From contig NC_135551.1 in assembly GCF_964340395.1 (NCBI RefSeq), positions 13,041,003-13,105,002 of the forward strand: a stretch of 64,000 bases of DNA. Direction: 5' to 3'. Position numbers and translations under genes: made by a program. Positions 1 to 44,172 of this stretch are shown in pieces. The notes below the pieces were generated by a model. That model saw only the letters and a program-made list of their open reading frames with translations, had not been told where the DNA came from and made no database searches. The stretch comes from Glandiceps talaboti (lineage: Eukaryota; Hemichordata; Enteropneusta; Spengelidae). The first letter of the stretch is position 1. Every line of letters starts with the position of its first letter.

Positions 1-40
1 ATGACATTTTTTTTGAGCGCGAAGGGGGGGGGGGGCTGCG

Positions 41-2436
41 AATATTTATTTTTTTACCTAATAATTTTCCCACAGGACCCCCCTGCGTAAATTCTGACCC
101 CAGCCTATGGGAGTGCGACCCCAGGGAAAGTTATGTTGGAACGTTCAGTTTCAGTTGTTTCCGCAGCGTAGGTACATGACCTACTATTAGTCTTTTTAAC
201 TACGTTACACACAGTGACGAAGGACTAATGGTACCCCAAAATGTTGTCACGCGTTTTAAAAAAAAATATTGGACACGGAGTTCGGCTAAAACTCCCCACT
301 GTCTTGATGACTTCAGTAAATATCACCAAATCAAAGTTTAGAACAGCGTACGTCAAAAACCTACGTTGTACTGTTGTAGTGATTTCTAAAAGTAGAAGGT
401 CACGAACTCTTCCCATATACACAGGGATCTTTTCAACTCGATAGCATAATAAAAAAAGTAAATAAAACGAATAACAATAAACACACCCATTGATGTTGAA
501 ATAAGCACAAATCATAAGCAAAAACAGATTTCGGCATTTTTATGTACTGTCTCAGATCTTCCGCGACACTGTGCCTATAAATGAGGTGCGATAGATCGGT
601 TAATTGATTGGTCAGGGTTGTAACGATATTATAACATCTACATATAACACGCGATAACATTTTTAAAAAAAACGTGAGAACTCTGATTCAGAACTTGCAC
701 TATTTGTACTTTTCCCACATTTATAGCAATGGTTAGTTATACCAACAACACTACATTTATTGGAACCATAAAAGAATTAGAACTTTTAATAGGCGGGCGT
801 TCTCTTAGAATTACGTCATTGTTGGTCTTTTTTTGATAATCGTTACGGCATGTGTGTCATCCTTTCAAAGAAATCATGAGATTTCCATTAAAAAGTAATC
901 AGCTTATGCGAAGCGAATTACAGAAATCCGGTATGCATCCACTTTGAAAATGTACAAATACAACCGAGTTACGTAATCACCACAGCTTGTAGCATACAAC
1001 AATAGGAACAGATCAAGTGAGAAACCATATAGACTCTCCACCCTGGTGGAGAAATCCTCGAGTAACAAGCTCATAGCAATACATTAATGTGGAGGGTCTA
1101 TGGTACAACTATGGGAGCTACATTCTTCCACGGCGCGATATTGAAAAACATCACACAACATAAGAATGTTCATGACATGACGAAAAAAAAAGTGGCACGG
1201 AATTTGATCGCAAGTATACGTAGTATAGAAAACCTATATCTGGTAATCACACAGCTACAGTCACGATGAGCTCTCGCTATGATCTCATGCGAAGGATGAT
1301 GTAACAACATCCCTTGTCCTGTGTGGTCGTTGTCTTCAGTTGTACAACTACCCCCTTTGCGTTGTAAAGTATTTAAATAATAAAATTACACTACCTGCTA
1401 TTTTAGGCAGTGAAAATATAATAAACCATGAAGAATCCTTTATAAGTTGGTGAATTGTAAAATCAAGTTACTATTTTATCAAGCGACACCATCATGTGGT
1501 ACAGCTCAAAGTTGTGACACTACTTTAGCATGTAGCATAAAAAAACACCGAGAGCTAGAAATCGTAATGTCGATTTGTGCATTGCTGTGAATATAACAGC
1601 TCCATATTTGATAGACACGATTAATGCTCCCCGGGGGAGGCGGACTGTTGTCATAGACGTCATTACAGGGAAAGTCAATATGAAAGGACCCCTCTTACGT
1701 ATTACAGCCCTCAGATTTGAGAAAAAGCATACTTTTCATGTTAAAAATTAAAACAGGGTTTTGTTTAGAGTGGTTATATTTCAAATCATCTCTGAGTGCT
1801 TCTCCACTCGATTTTAAGTATATTTGCCTTACATGTTTAATAAGCAGTGGTTCCACAATCATAGCCTATAGTAACCAACGTACACTACAAATTCATATAT
1901 CAATGTCAGAATATACAAGAAGTTAGGCTTTGGTGTGAGAAATGCTCTCTATTTGTCGTAAAATGTGGTATGACACAACATACAGTTTGGGTTTGGAGGT
2001 CTACGCAGAGCCTCACGTTCTCATTATTGATTGTGTCCCCCTGGACTGGGGAGGGAGGGTCCTTGTGCATGGATTGACGTCATCGAATCATACATGGTGG
2101 TTTGCCTAACTGTTATGTCATAGATCTTACAGCTACTGAATGAAATACGTGATGATTCAACTTATTTCAGTAAGTTCAATACAATATTTATTTTTTCATA
2201 TAAAATGACATAACAAAATTTGATATATATCTATTTAAAGCAATTGTTATTTTGTTGAAAATGTTCAATAACACTGTACAAGATGACAGTAAGATAAATG
2301 TATTACCCTTTTAACGCCTGGCAACTCTCAATGTTACTGTATATTGATGCATATGTATATTGACTGGCATACAGATGATGTACATAGTTGTATAGGGTAC
2401 AGTATGGAGTGAGTGATACTTTCAAGAGTATAGCAT
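41..2436. other. Non-coding stretch, nothing recognised
   Basis: AT-rich sequence with only short, unconvincing open frames. A roughly 98-codon minus frame at 225-521 and a 67-codon plus frame at 241-444 overlap on opposite strands and show no motif or splice context. Confidence 0.6.
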
Positions 2437-3520
2437 TTGGGTGGGTGATACTTCCAGGGGTACATCATGGGGTGGATGCTACTTCCAGGGGTAATAAAGC
2501 GTAGGGTGTGTGCTATTTCCAGGGGTACATCATGGGATGGGTGATACTTCCAGGGGTACATCATGGGATGGGTGATACTTCCAGGGGTAAAGCATGGGAT
2601 GGGTGATACTTCCAGGGGTAAAGCATAGGGTGGGTGATACTTCCAGGGGTACATCATGGGATGGGTGATACTTCCAGGGGTAAAGCATGGGATGGGTGAT
2701 ACTTCCAGGGGTAAAGCATAGGGTGGGTGATACTTCCAGGGGTAAAGCATATGGTGGGTGATACTTCCAGGGGTACATCATGGGATGGGTGATACTTCCA
2801 GGGGTAAAGCATGGGATGGGTGATACTTCCAGGGATAAAGCATAGGGTGGGTGATACTTCCAGGGGTACATCATGGGATGGGTGATACTTCCAGGGGTAA
2901 AGTATGGGATGGGTGATACTTCCAGGGGCAAAGCATAGGGTGGGTGCTACTTCCAGCGGTACACCATGGAGTGAGTGATACTTCCAGGGATAAAGCATGG
3001 GGTGGGTGATACTTCCAGGGATAAAGTATGGGATGGGTGATACTTCCAGGGGTACAGCATGGGGTGGGTGATACTTCCAGGGATAAAGCATGGGGTGGGT
3101 GATACTTCCAGGGGTAAAGTATGGGATGGGTGATACTTCCAGGGGCAAAGCATGGGATGGGTGATACTTCCAGGGATAAAGCATAGGGTGGGTGATACTT
3201 CCAGGGGTACATCATGGGATGGGTGATACTTCCAGGGGCAAAGCATAGGGTGAGTGATACTTCCAGCGGTACACCATGGAGTGAGTGATACTTCCAGGGA
3301 TAAAGCATGGGGTGGGTGATACTTCCAGGGGTACAGCATGGGGTGGGTGATACTTCCAGGGGTACAGCATGGGGTGCGGGATACTTCCAGGGGTACATCA
3401 TGGGTGGGTGATACTTCTAGGGGTACAGCATGGGGTGCGGGATACTTCCAGGGGTACAGCATGGGTGGGTGATACTTCCAGGGGTACAGCATGGGTGTGG
3501 GATACTTCCAGGGGTACAGC
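2437..3520. repeat. 31-bp minisatellite, about 35 copies
   Basis: Unit of the form GGGTGATACTTCCAGGGGTA plus AAGCATGGGAT or ACATCATGGGAT, period 31. Variants differ at GGGGTA/GGGATA/GGGGCA and CATGGG/CATAGG. Because the minus-strand unit has no stop codons in any frame, it produces several overlapping 130-190-codon open frames that are not genes. The plus strand has G-runs in every unit. Confidence 0.95.
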
Positions 3521-4611
3521 GAGTGCAAAATGTCATATCTAGATGATGATAAAAATCATTTGATCACTGCAGATAAACTCAATATGGCACTTCTGTACCT
3601 ATAGAATACTATTGTGGACGACAGATCATCACATATACACACATCCGTCAACACTGAACTTGAACTGAAGCACGCTAAAACAGGAAGGGTATATATATAT
3701 ATGGTATATATTTTATGACAATTTCAAGTTGTTGTTTTTATTGTTGAATATAGCAGGATTGTGATTGAGAGGAGAGACGGGTTTGTTTACATAGATTCAA
3801 CTTTTCAGACTCCTGCTAGTTACAGTTATGATGTAGATAGTAGTTAAAGTGATCTTATCAAGAAGGCAAGGGGCGATGAGAACTAAAATAGTTCAAAACC
3901 TCTAACTCCCGAAGTAAAATATATTTTTTTTTAAATTCCAAATTAAACTATTGATCTTGCCCGTAAAGTAACATGGGCAACTCGCTAAATGATCGACTTT
4001 TATATTAAATGTTCTACACTGGCGAACTCTTCCTGTTTTCGCTGTCATGCATGCATGCATGCATGCATAGATGGTTTGTAAGGGATGGTACTCACCTATG
4101 TTTTAAAGGGCTGAGGGCGCACTCTTTCAGATTGCAATATTTATCTCATCAGACTACTGTAACAAGAATACTTATCAGTAGATATCGATAGATGGCGCTG
4201 TTTCATACATTAGTTACCAAAATTTTAACATGATAACTTTTTTGTAATTCAAGACGTTTTCAAAAAAAGTAATACAAATAAATACTATTATTTACACATT
4301 TATTTATTCATTTTTTTATTCACTGTACGAAACTATTATGATACGATGTACGCTTTTACAAAAAAATAATATATACATGTCCGCTTCAAGTTCAGACATC
4401 CGCTGTAGTTACTTTGGTTTTGTTTGTACTGAGTATGAAAGCCTGGTGATAAAGGTGTGCTATTCACATCGATACGTCGTTGACGCTTTTGGAATGGTGG
4501 AATTAAGACTGACTTCAGAACTTTACAATCGTTAGTTCATCAGCTAGTCAATTGTTATATGGGTGTTGATATAACCACATAAAAGTGCTCAATACGGTTA
4601 GTAGAGCGAAT

Positions 4612-4613
<2 letters not shown>

Positions 4614-4681
<68 letters not shown>

Positions 4682-4682
4682 C
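4614..4682. repeat. AC and AT compound microsatellite
   Basis: An AC block followed directly by an AT block. Confidence 0.95.
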
Positions 4683-4840
4683 TTATATACACACATAAAA
4701 TGAATGAAGCCGAGTATGATATTACATTATGTAAATCCATAATGTAATATTACACTCATCTTCTTAAAAGTTATGTATGATATGCTCTTCAAGGTTACTG
4801 AACACTGTACTTGGCAAAAGAAGAATGAAAACTCTCTCTG

Positions 4841-4845
<5 letters not shown>

Positions 4846-4929
<84 letters not shown>
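4846..4929. repeat. CT microsatellite
   Basis: About 42 CT units. Confidence 0.97.
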
Positions 4930-4932
<3 letters not shown>

Positions 4933-6180
4933 AATATAAAAGGTAATGAATAACAGTCAGGTATAAGCTTAATATGTTTGTGAAAAATGACAGTCATATC
5001 TTTAAAAATACGTATTAGCTCCTATACAGATGTACAAAATTATGTTTTGTTTTGCTATTATATTTTTTGCTAAAAAGTTTCCGAACTTCAAATTCAAACA
5101 TTCGGTCCGTCACCACTTTCATTTTTTTCTAGTTTGTTGTACGTAAGTGTAGCATGTTTCTCTAAGAATTAAAATAATCGTGATCCTATTTTTTCTCTCT
5201 GTTACTCATTACCGACCGACCCAAATTTTCATCTCCCACGTTAAAAAAAAAGTAAATAAATTAACCCCCCCCCCAAAAAAAAAAAAAAAAAAATCAAAAA
5301 AAATCGCCCGCCCTTAATATTTTTCGGAGCAGCGACCTCTCTAGCAAGAATAAATACATGTCTGAACTGACGTCATCTACAGTTATGGCGGCGACGACAA
5401 CACTTGACACAGCAATTCTTTCACGATGGAAATTATTCAAGTACGGGGAACAGTGCCAATTATGTAGAGAAGCTGGTAAAGGGCTTGTTACCAGGAAACC
5501 AATAAAAAGAAGATAAAAAAGAGGAAAAAGGAGAGGCAGAGAAACATGGATGATTTTGTATTTTTTTTTTACTTTTTAAAAAAGACTGACAGACCAACCC
5601 ATTTTTGTTGTTTTAAGAAGAAAAAAATAATGAGAGACAGACAAAAATATAGGGTCACCGTTACTCCAATAATAACAATAATAATTACTGGCCTCAATAT
5701 ACAAATGCAATTTTGCTATTGGACGCTTGGTGGCGCCTTTCAGGGGAAGTGAATGACACCTTTTTTGGGCAGCCAGTATGGCTACGCTAATAGTCCTTCC
5801 TAGCCTGTCGACATCACTATCTAGCACTGTAGACGAGATACTCCTAGGCACTGAGAAATTTGAATCCCATTGTATTTATAATTGTCAGGAATCTTCTCAC
5901 GTGATTCGACTTTCACAAATATGATATTTATGATATTTCCTAATTCCACCTCAGATCACTAAAACCTTTAAAAGATGATATTGCATGGGCTTGTCCATAT
6001 TTCATCTGCAGGCCACTGATAACGTTACTGAGAAATGTTTTGATGTTTGCATTGAAAAAAATACTATACATATACATGTATATTTAAACTACCAAACTGT
6101 CGTATCAACATACAAACAATACTATTACACATTATTCTTAATGAATTAAAAATCAAAACAGAATTTGCTCATCAACTGTA

Positions 6181-6540
6181 ATAATGTTGGTTTCTCATAT
6201 AGCGCTTTCCCACTCTGTGCCCAAAGCGCTTTACAATTATTACCCCTGGCTCGGATCAGAACGGCACAACGGCCCTTTTAGTCTTCCTCAACTCCCCGGG
6301 GAGCATACGATCCATTGCAGCCATTTCAGCGCTTAGGATTAAAGCCTTCACATTGCAACCTACATCCTACCAGGTCCCCAATTATACAGCTGGGTTGACT
6401 GAGGCACAGTCGTGGTTCAAATCTTGCCCAAGGACTTTAGCCACTCAGAAACAAACAGCAGACAACCTGTAGATTCCAAGTCGGTCACGCTAGCCATTCA
6501 CCGGTACCCATCATGACTCCACTGTAACAGAATCTTTATA
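6181..6540. repeat. Dispersed retroposon-like repeat
   Basis: Contains CATATAGCGCTTTCC, AAAGCGCTTTACAATTATTA, CAGCTGGGTTGACTGAGGCA and CTTGCCCAAGGAC, a pattern seen at the 3' ends of CR1/L2-type and SINE repeats of many invertebrates. A B-box-like GGTTCAAATC is present but no A-box was found. No coding potential. Confidence 0.45.
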
Positions 6541-8690
6541 TCCATTTCAATATTTCTAAGGCGAAAACAAATTTGTCTGTTTCCGATAACATGGCCTAGG
6601 GAATAGGGTAAGTAGGTTCATTTCATTTCATTTCATTTCATTTCATCTTCCTAATAGTTTTTAATTTTTGAAAAATATTGCTTCCACCAAAAACCAAACG
6701 AACTGTTGGTCAGAATAGTCCTTCTGTTATAGTTTGAGGAAATATGTACAGACATGACTGGGGAAATAAAACAGACGTGCATGCATGCATGAAGGTCAAG
6801 AAGATTCTTAGCTTTTCGTTTAAGTATTTCAAAAAATGTTTAGTTTCGGCGGCTTAAACTAGGGTCGGTCAGATTATCGGAAACGCACATTTTATTTTGC
6901 CTAAGCTAGCACTAATATTGTGAACATCTGTCAAATGTGTTTCTTCTTTCAATCCACTCACACAACACAACACAACACTACACTAATTACTCAGTATATT
7001 AAGTTGTTGTTTCCCAATATTTTTCGTCGTTCAGCCAAGGGAAATACAAGACTTAGTGATCTAAGGGGGCTCGTCTAAGCGACTCGTAGTGACAAAACCC
7101 TTAGGTCACGAATGAATAAAAAATATTGGAGCACAACAGAATTATACCAGCACCAGTAATATCAAAGAAAAATAGGGAAGTAAATGTCAATTTTGAACGT
7201 TTTGACTAATATTTTGGAACACAGCAGAACCAGTGCTGTAGACACGAAATGTTATGACGTATTGAATTGTATTCAATTTGCCTTGTGCATGTATAATATG
7301 ATATATATATAGATATATATATATCCAGATCCATAAAAAGAGTAAATACAGCAATTAAACAACTATATATATCTTTGGTTGATGATAAAAATATATGTTA
7401 ATAAGAAGGTCATCAGAAGATGATGTTTTCTTTGGAAAACGAATATACTTTCTCCAGTTCTTACTGGAAAATTGAAGTTGCCTTGGCAAATAAACCTGGA
7501 CAACTTCAAAATCAAAATATGCAACTTCTAATGTGCTGCAAACAGTTTGACATCGGACATTGGCATACCACACAAGTTTTACGGTCCCACAAGTCACGTG
7601 ATGATGAGTAAACTTGTACAGAGTGCAGTGATATACATCTCTCACTTTATTGCATGATAAGTAACTAGTCACTGACAGTGTCTTATTTCAACATAACAGC
7701 AAGGAGGGCGATTGACAGAAATCATACTGACACTTATCTTGACTTGTCAATGAAAAGTATAGTCCATGCCACAACTCTCTATCTATGATCTATGATAAGC
7801 ATCCTCGTGAGCTGTATTCCGCCGCTTCATTGCCGATCGATCTGGAAGAAACGTTGCAATGAACTGGGTCATGCAGGTATCAGTGTCGAGTGGTGTTTCA
7901 GTATTCGGGTGCTGACACCATTCCAAAAAAATCCCCATCTGCTTCAAGGATGTTGACTTGTCTTGACGTAGTTCTTGTCAGTCGTACAGGAAGTGGAAAC
8001 TACATCTGTTATCTTTCACTACAATGTTGCATCTCACCATCTTGGACAAAATAGACGGTCGCTGATTGGTCGACCAAAAACATCAAATTGAACAAACTAA
8101 TTTACATATGTAAGTGCATACCAATACTGCAAGGGGTGTGGGAAGAGAATGTATATCGAAACCCACCCTCCAAGTGGTTGGAACACGACTGACACTAGGT
8201 ACGTATTAGGTAGGTTAGCCTGTGTTGTACCATTGATGTTGTTAGTTTAGGGATTTAAATGCATATGTGTCCCATGAGTGAAACATCAAGGCGACTTAAA
8301 GTTTCCTGCAAGTCGTAAATCAAAATAAAGTTTTGAAAATTCCACTTCTTTGAAAATTATGTCCATGCCTACTCGTGGCACATGAACAGTATCCACTTAT
8401 TGAAGGCACTGCAAATCCGGTTTATACTAGGGAGTATAATCCTATTCCTAAGCTTATCCATAATTAAAATCTAACCCTATAAACTCCCTAGCTTGATTAG
8501 AAAGTTGTACCTGATTGATGCTGCGGTACATTCGGTCCATTGTTCCCAATTCCCAATTCTTGCCGTTTTAAGACCTAATTGTATTTTTTTTTCTGGAATC
8601 AGTACTCCGACAGCCAAACCTTTACACCACCTTAAACATGAGTAGAGTGTATTGGTAACCTGTATCGTGGTGGTTGTCTATCAAGTTTAG

Positions 8691-8757
8691 ACCACCACCA
8701 CCACCACCACCACCACCACCACCACCACCACAACAACAACAACAACAACAACAACAA
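8691..8757. repeat. ACC and AAC microsatellite
   Basis: ACC units followed by AAC units. Confidence 0.95.
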
Positions 8758-9129
8758 TCCATGAGTGGGAGGGTGATTAGAAGGCATTACATGTGAGAAA
8801 GTGGGCAAAAAATAAGCTTATGTCGATTCTATGTCTTATTAGCTGTCAAGGATATCCATATGGGCGTGTCCACGGAAACAGCAACCAGTCCCCCCCCCCT
8901 CCCCTCCCTAAGAATTTGATTTCACTTGATGAACTTGTACTCGACAATACTGTTATAATGTTATGGAGGATTCCAAAGATAGACGAAGGGGTGTAAAATG
9001 ATATTAGTAGCTTCAAAGGCTACCATTTTTAGGATCACGTCATTGTATTATGATGGACGTTAGGGTATCACGCATAACTGTATATTATTCTAACAATTAA
9101 ATGGCGTCCTCTGTCGACAACCTCACATT

Positions 9130-39689
<30,560 letters not shown>

Positions 39690-39803
39690 GTATCGAAGTT
39701 TAAACTGGGGACTCGCTTCAAAATTGGTAGATTTTGCTTGCCGTCTTTCCTGCGCTATGATGATCACATTGACGTTGTCAAACGATTTGTACCGGTTTTG
39801 CAT

Positions 39804-41450
39804 CCCGTTGAACACATGTTGCTTCAAGGTCTATTCCCAGTCCGAGTTGATTCTGGACAGACTACGTACGTACACACATGTACGCAAGTTTACTATTGGT
39901 TGTTGTTTCTTTTTTGACACTTTTCCCGCCAATAACCGAATGCCGAGAAAAGGATTTGCATAAGGTTATCTTGTCAATCGTAAGATTATGTATTATGCTA
40001 AAGACATGTTTCAGTAACCTCGTTTCGAAAGTAGATGCAGTGCTTCGTGCAATGTAAAAAGACAGCAGGGTTTGGTGCATTGCTTTTGTACATTAGTGTG
40101 TAAAGATAGCAATGAGGCTCCGTAACATCTACGATATGCCGACTATATCATTTGCACCGTGTATACTCGACTGTTAGTGTTAGTATAGTGACGAAACATC
40201 AACCTGCAAGTACATCCGTAGTTTTGGACGAAGCTATTTTCAAACCAGGGGTGATATTGTGGTAACACACATGCGTTAAAAACGATCTCTGATATCATTA
40301 CGATATGATATGAAGTAGCTATAGCATATAACCATCCTCTGAAGCCAAATAAGGGAGCCTTCAGTAATAAGGGGCGGGAGGGAGGTGGTGCTTATGGCAT
40401 AGAGCTTCCATGTCCATTGATGAGCTAAAAAGTGGTTCGCTTTCAATTTCCATTCTCTACAACATTACCTTTTCAAATATTTCAAAAACATGTTTTTTAC
40501 ATCCGTCTCCCCCGTGTCAGTGATTAGAGCACAGGCGCTTCGAATTGGCCATATTTCTTAAATGATAGCTGCTGTTTTTTGTTTATTTTTTGAAATTCTT
40601 TTTACAAAAATTTTTTTTTAATTTTTTTTTTTACCTTTTTAAAAAAAAAATGTCTTTTCCCTACAAGGTGCCATGTAATAAAGTAATGATTTGAAATTCT
40701 GGAGTTTTTTTTCGAAACCAATTTTAAGTGATCTTTTGTTGGTTTTAATAAACCAGCTTTACTGTGACCACCTTATTAATTATTTATGAGTTTGTTCTAC
40801 TGTGCGCCCTCAACCGGTGACCCTGCCTAGTCCTCCCTCACCTTGTAATAAGTAGTCTTTTTCATGGTGAGTGGGGACGAGGAAAGACCACCGCTTACAA
40901 TTTGAATTTAAAAAAGAAAATAACCAGATGTATATGGGTGAAAGGTAATGTTCTGTTTGATAATACCGAACAAGGTAGTTTTTCAGCGGGTACTTCTGTG
41001 TACTGCCTGCGACCGCATTTGAATTTCCCGAATTTACTTCAGAAATGCTTGTAAGTGCATTACCTTCATTAGTTCCTGTAAGTAATCCACTAAATAGTGA
41101 AATGTCACGTGACCATGACTAGCTTGTGTTAGATTGTTTTTCTAAAAATCAAAACTGTAATATGTAGGAGTGAAGAATGTAGTTTTATGTAACCCAAATT
41201 ATAAACATATCCACTTCTATGAAACGCATGCAGGGATTATTATTATTTTTTTTACCATAAGTAGTTATATAAGAAGGGATATAAGCAAACAACACATGTT
41301 CCAGTTGAAGCCAGTACTGTGTTGTTTCTATCATACACTCACTATATGAAGACTTTGAGTATCCCCAGGCGGTCAGAATCTTTCGTAAACCTGTCTCGTT
41401 TAGTTTTATGATAATGAAATGTAATAAAGCTTCAGTTTCGTGACATCTCC
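39804..41450. other. Upstream of the GPCR
   Basis: Would contain the receptor's promoter if exon 1 is the first exon. No TATA box, CpG cluster or upstream exon stood out. 40560-40660 is T/A homopolymer-rich. Confidence 0.45.
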
Positions 41451-41624
41451 ACAGTGAGCATCAATGTGCCACTGGTTCTTTCTTTCTTGACTTTTGGATC
41501 ACTCATTAGATCAAATGCATGCGTACAGAGGAAGTCTTTATTTGATATTGGGTTTTGCATCCTCCATCCGTCTCATCAGTCGATCAGTTTTTATAAGTTC
41601 TACTCTCTGTGTCTCTGCCACTAT

Positions 41625-41663
41625 GTCAGTCTGTCTACTCTCTGTGTCTCTGCCACTATGTCA

Positions 41664-41699
<36 letters not shown>

Positions 41700-41730
41700 G
41701 GCTTTTGCATCCTTCATCCGCCTCAGTCGA

Positions 41731-41809
<79 letters not shown>

Positions 41810-41882
41810 GCCTGTCTGTCTGTCTGTCTGTCTGGCTTTTGCATCCTTCATCCGCCTCAGTCGATCTGTCTGTCTGTCTGTA

Positions 41883-41943
<61 letters not shown>

Positions 41944-42003
41944 GGCTTTTGCATCCTTCATCCGCCTCAGTCGATCTGTCTGTCTGTCTGTCTGTCTGTC
42001 TGC
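41625..42003. repeat. CTGT array with embedded higher-order unit
   Basis: CTGT repeat interrupted by near-identical roughly 32-bp inserts starting GGCTTTTGCATCCTTCATCC at 41700, 41834 and 41943, with a diverged relative near 41551. Three long open frames and their reverse frames arise purely from the repeat. Confidence 0.95.
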
Positions 42004-42076
42004 CTCTCTGTTTGTTCCTCCATCTGTCCGAACGTTCGACTTCCTACTTAGTTTGTATAGAGATTTATGACGGAGG

Positions 42077-42204
<128 letters not shown>

Positions 42205-42253
42205 TTAGCTCCTCACTGCAACCATAGTCTTTAATAAGCATATCTTTATTGCC

Positions 42254-42540
42254 AGACCAGATTTAAACTGAATGCCTTCAGTAAAGACAGTCTTGTTTTT
42301 TTTGTTCCTACACATAATAATTGCTGGAATGCGAAAATCGTTGTTATAGTTACCATACGTCATATACCCCTCAATTGGCAAAAACGTGTGGTAAACTATA
42401 GGAAATCTGAAAGGACTTTCTTATATCAATCTCAGTATGTATTGAAACAGGAGTAATGGTTTTTGATATGAAATTATTCAAATTTACAGAGATACACTTA
42501 CAGATATACATTTACCCATGCACGCAGAACAATCGGGTCA
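42254..42540 (-). mobile_element. 3' fragment of the same Helentron-like family
   Basis: Shares the terminal ACCAGATTTAAACTGAATGC and the following roughly 280 bases with 18323-18620 and 46025-46310, then stops abruptly before a reverse-transcriptase fragment. Confidence 0.65.
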
Positions 42541-42572
42541 AATTAATGAAATTAACAATAAAATTATTGTTT

Positions 42573-42705
42573 CCGTGCATTTTCAATTACGGCTCCAACT
42601 ATGTTTACTCAGCTTCCTTTTAATATTCTCTTGGTACTACACTTGAATCAGGCTTTTAAACGCAATCTTAAAACTCACCTTTTAGGCAACATTACCATGC
42701 GTGAT
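42573..42705 (+). pseudogene. CR1/L2-type RT C-terminal fragment
   Basis: Frame reads RAFSITAPTMFTQLPFNI followed by NQAFKRNLKTHLLGN, matching the RAFS-AAPKLWNSLP and FKRNLKTHLF ends of CR1/L2 reverse transcriptases. Only about 44 codons remain, wedged between two Helentron-like pieces. Confidence 0.6.
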
Positions 42706-42739
42706 TTTCGAGCAACGAAAACTATAATTGTATCATTTT

Positions 42740-44017
42740 TACCTCCCGTAAGGGTACGGGAGGTATCAAAAGGGGAATGTCTGTCTGTGTGTCTGTGTGT
42801 CTGTCTGTCTGTCTGTCTGTCTGTCCGTGTGTGTGTCTGTGTCATCATTTTCTAAACATCGGCTGGCTCAATTGTAATGAAATTTGGAATATATAATCTT
42901 TAGAGTAATAGCTAGATCTGATTAGGTTTTGAGCAGATCGGTTAGTGTTTGATTAGAGAAATTTGCATATTAATGAAATCAAATAATTAAGCAATATCTG
43001 AAGACTCCATACTTCAATTTCAATAAAAATTAGTATATTCATCAAACATAAGAAAATACATTTGTCCTATAAAATGTGTTCATGTACTTTAATAAGACAA
43101 TATGAATTAACATAATTATGCTATATTAATTTGAGTAAACTCGGAAGGCTGCCCTCAGCGGCCGGTCGCTGTCAATGGTTTTACGATATTGCGTCTAGTC
43201 TGTTCGAGCACACCAAATCCGAAACATTTGGTGAGTATACAAACACTATATATTTTTAGATCTTCCCTTTGGCTCTAGTGTCTACATTTCAATTGAGTTA
43301 TACCTTTACAAAGTTCAATTCCGTGAAAGAATGCAATGAAGACAAATGCATATGCATGAAGTGTAATATGACAAGATGGCGTCCATGCGACCATGATTCA
43401 ATCATGTCGACTGTATATATTGTAGGTAGCGTTTGCTGTGATTTTGGGGCTTCTTCTTCTGTGTTTGTGACATTGAATTCGGCGTGAACCAAATCCTACA
43501 ATTCCTACAATGTAAACGCAAATAGAAGCGATTAACATCTGAATTGCAAAGTTGAGTGGGTTTTCAGCTAAATTAAGCCTTACTTGGCATAAAATCGAAC
43601 ATACTCACTCTAACCCTAGTCCTGCTTGCATACGGAGTGAGTCGTCCCTTCCTTCCCTTCGTTGAGGGTCGTTCCGGTGAAGCATCTTCCTACACGGGCG
43701 AAGCGATAAATAAATACACCACATCGCTGGACTCATGTCACCATTTCATCTCACTCAAACTGAAACCTTTTTTTTCAGCTTCTTTACGGGATCGAACACG
43801 TTACATGAACTTACAGTTCACTACATGCACTTCGAAGATTCATTTGAGGTTAACCATGGTTCACACGTACACATCGTTCAGAAATAAAAATTATCATGTT
43901 GTATACCAAGTTCATAGTTCTCCTCAGCAACACAAATTTGTTTATACCATAGGTTTTTTTTAGGTTAATTTTAATAACTGGTGGTTCCCTTACGGGAGGC
44001 GCTCAGTTTACATCTGT
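42740..44017 (+). mobile_element. Helentron-like element with unique internal segment
   Basis: Begins with a perfect hairpin ACCTCCCGTA-AGGG-TACGGGAGGT, CTGT/GT repeats and the same conserved block as the neighbour at 44053. It ends CCCTTACGGGAGGCGCTCAG, TTTACATCTG. Between about 43145 and 43975 it departs from the family and holds unrelated, more GC-rich sequence, including a CTTTTTTTTCAG stretch. It sits head to tail with the next copy, about 35 bases apart. The internal part may be captured host sequence; I did not recognise a gene in it. Confidence 0.65.
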
Positions 44018-44052
44018 TTGGGACGTAATTTCACGTTGTCGTTGCCATTTTT

Positions 44053-44109
44053 ACCGCCCGTAAGGGTACGGGAGGTATTAAAAGGGGAATGTCTGTCTGT
44101 CTGTGTGTG

Positions 44110-44172
<63 letters not shown>

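Larger units (their letters stand above)
3531..9129. other. Intergenic, downstream side of the GPCR
   Basis: No confident gene. Contains simple repeats, a TTTCA pentanucleotide (6617-6646), a poly-A/C stretch near 5265-5293, and a possible promoter-like patch at about 5330-5520. Confidence 0.6.

Noticed and set aside
2334-3528. Five overlapping 130-190-codon minus-strand open frames rich in YPWKYHP-type repeats
   Set aside because: All arise from the 31-bp minisatellite, whose minus-strand unit has no stop codons; frames shift with every unit and no gene signal surrounds them.
6400-6430. tRNA-like B-box (GGTTCAAATC)
   Set aside because: No A-box at the right distance and no cloverleaf; part of a dispersed repeat.
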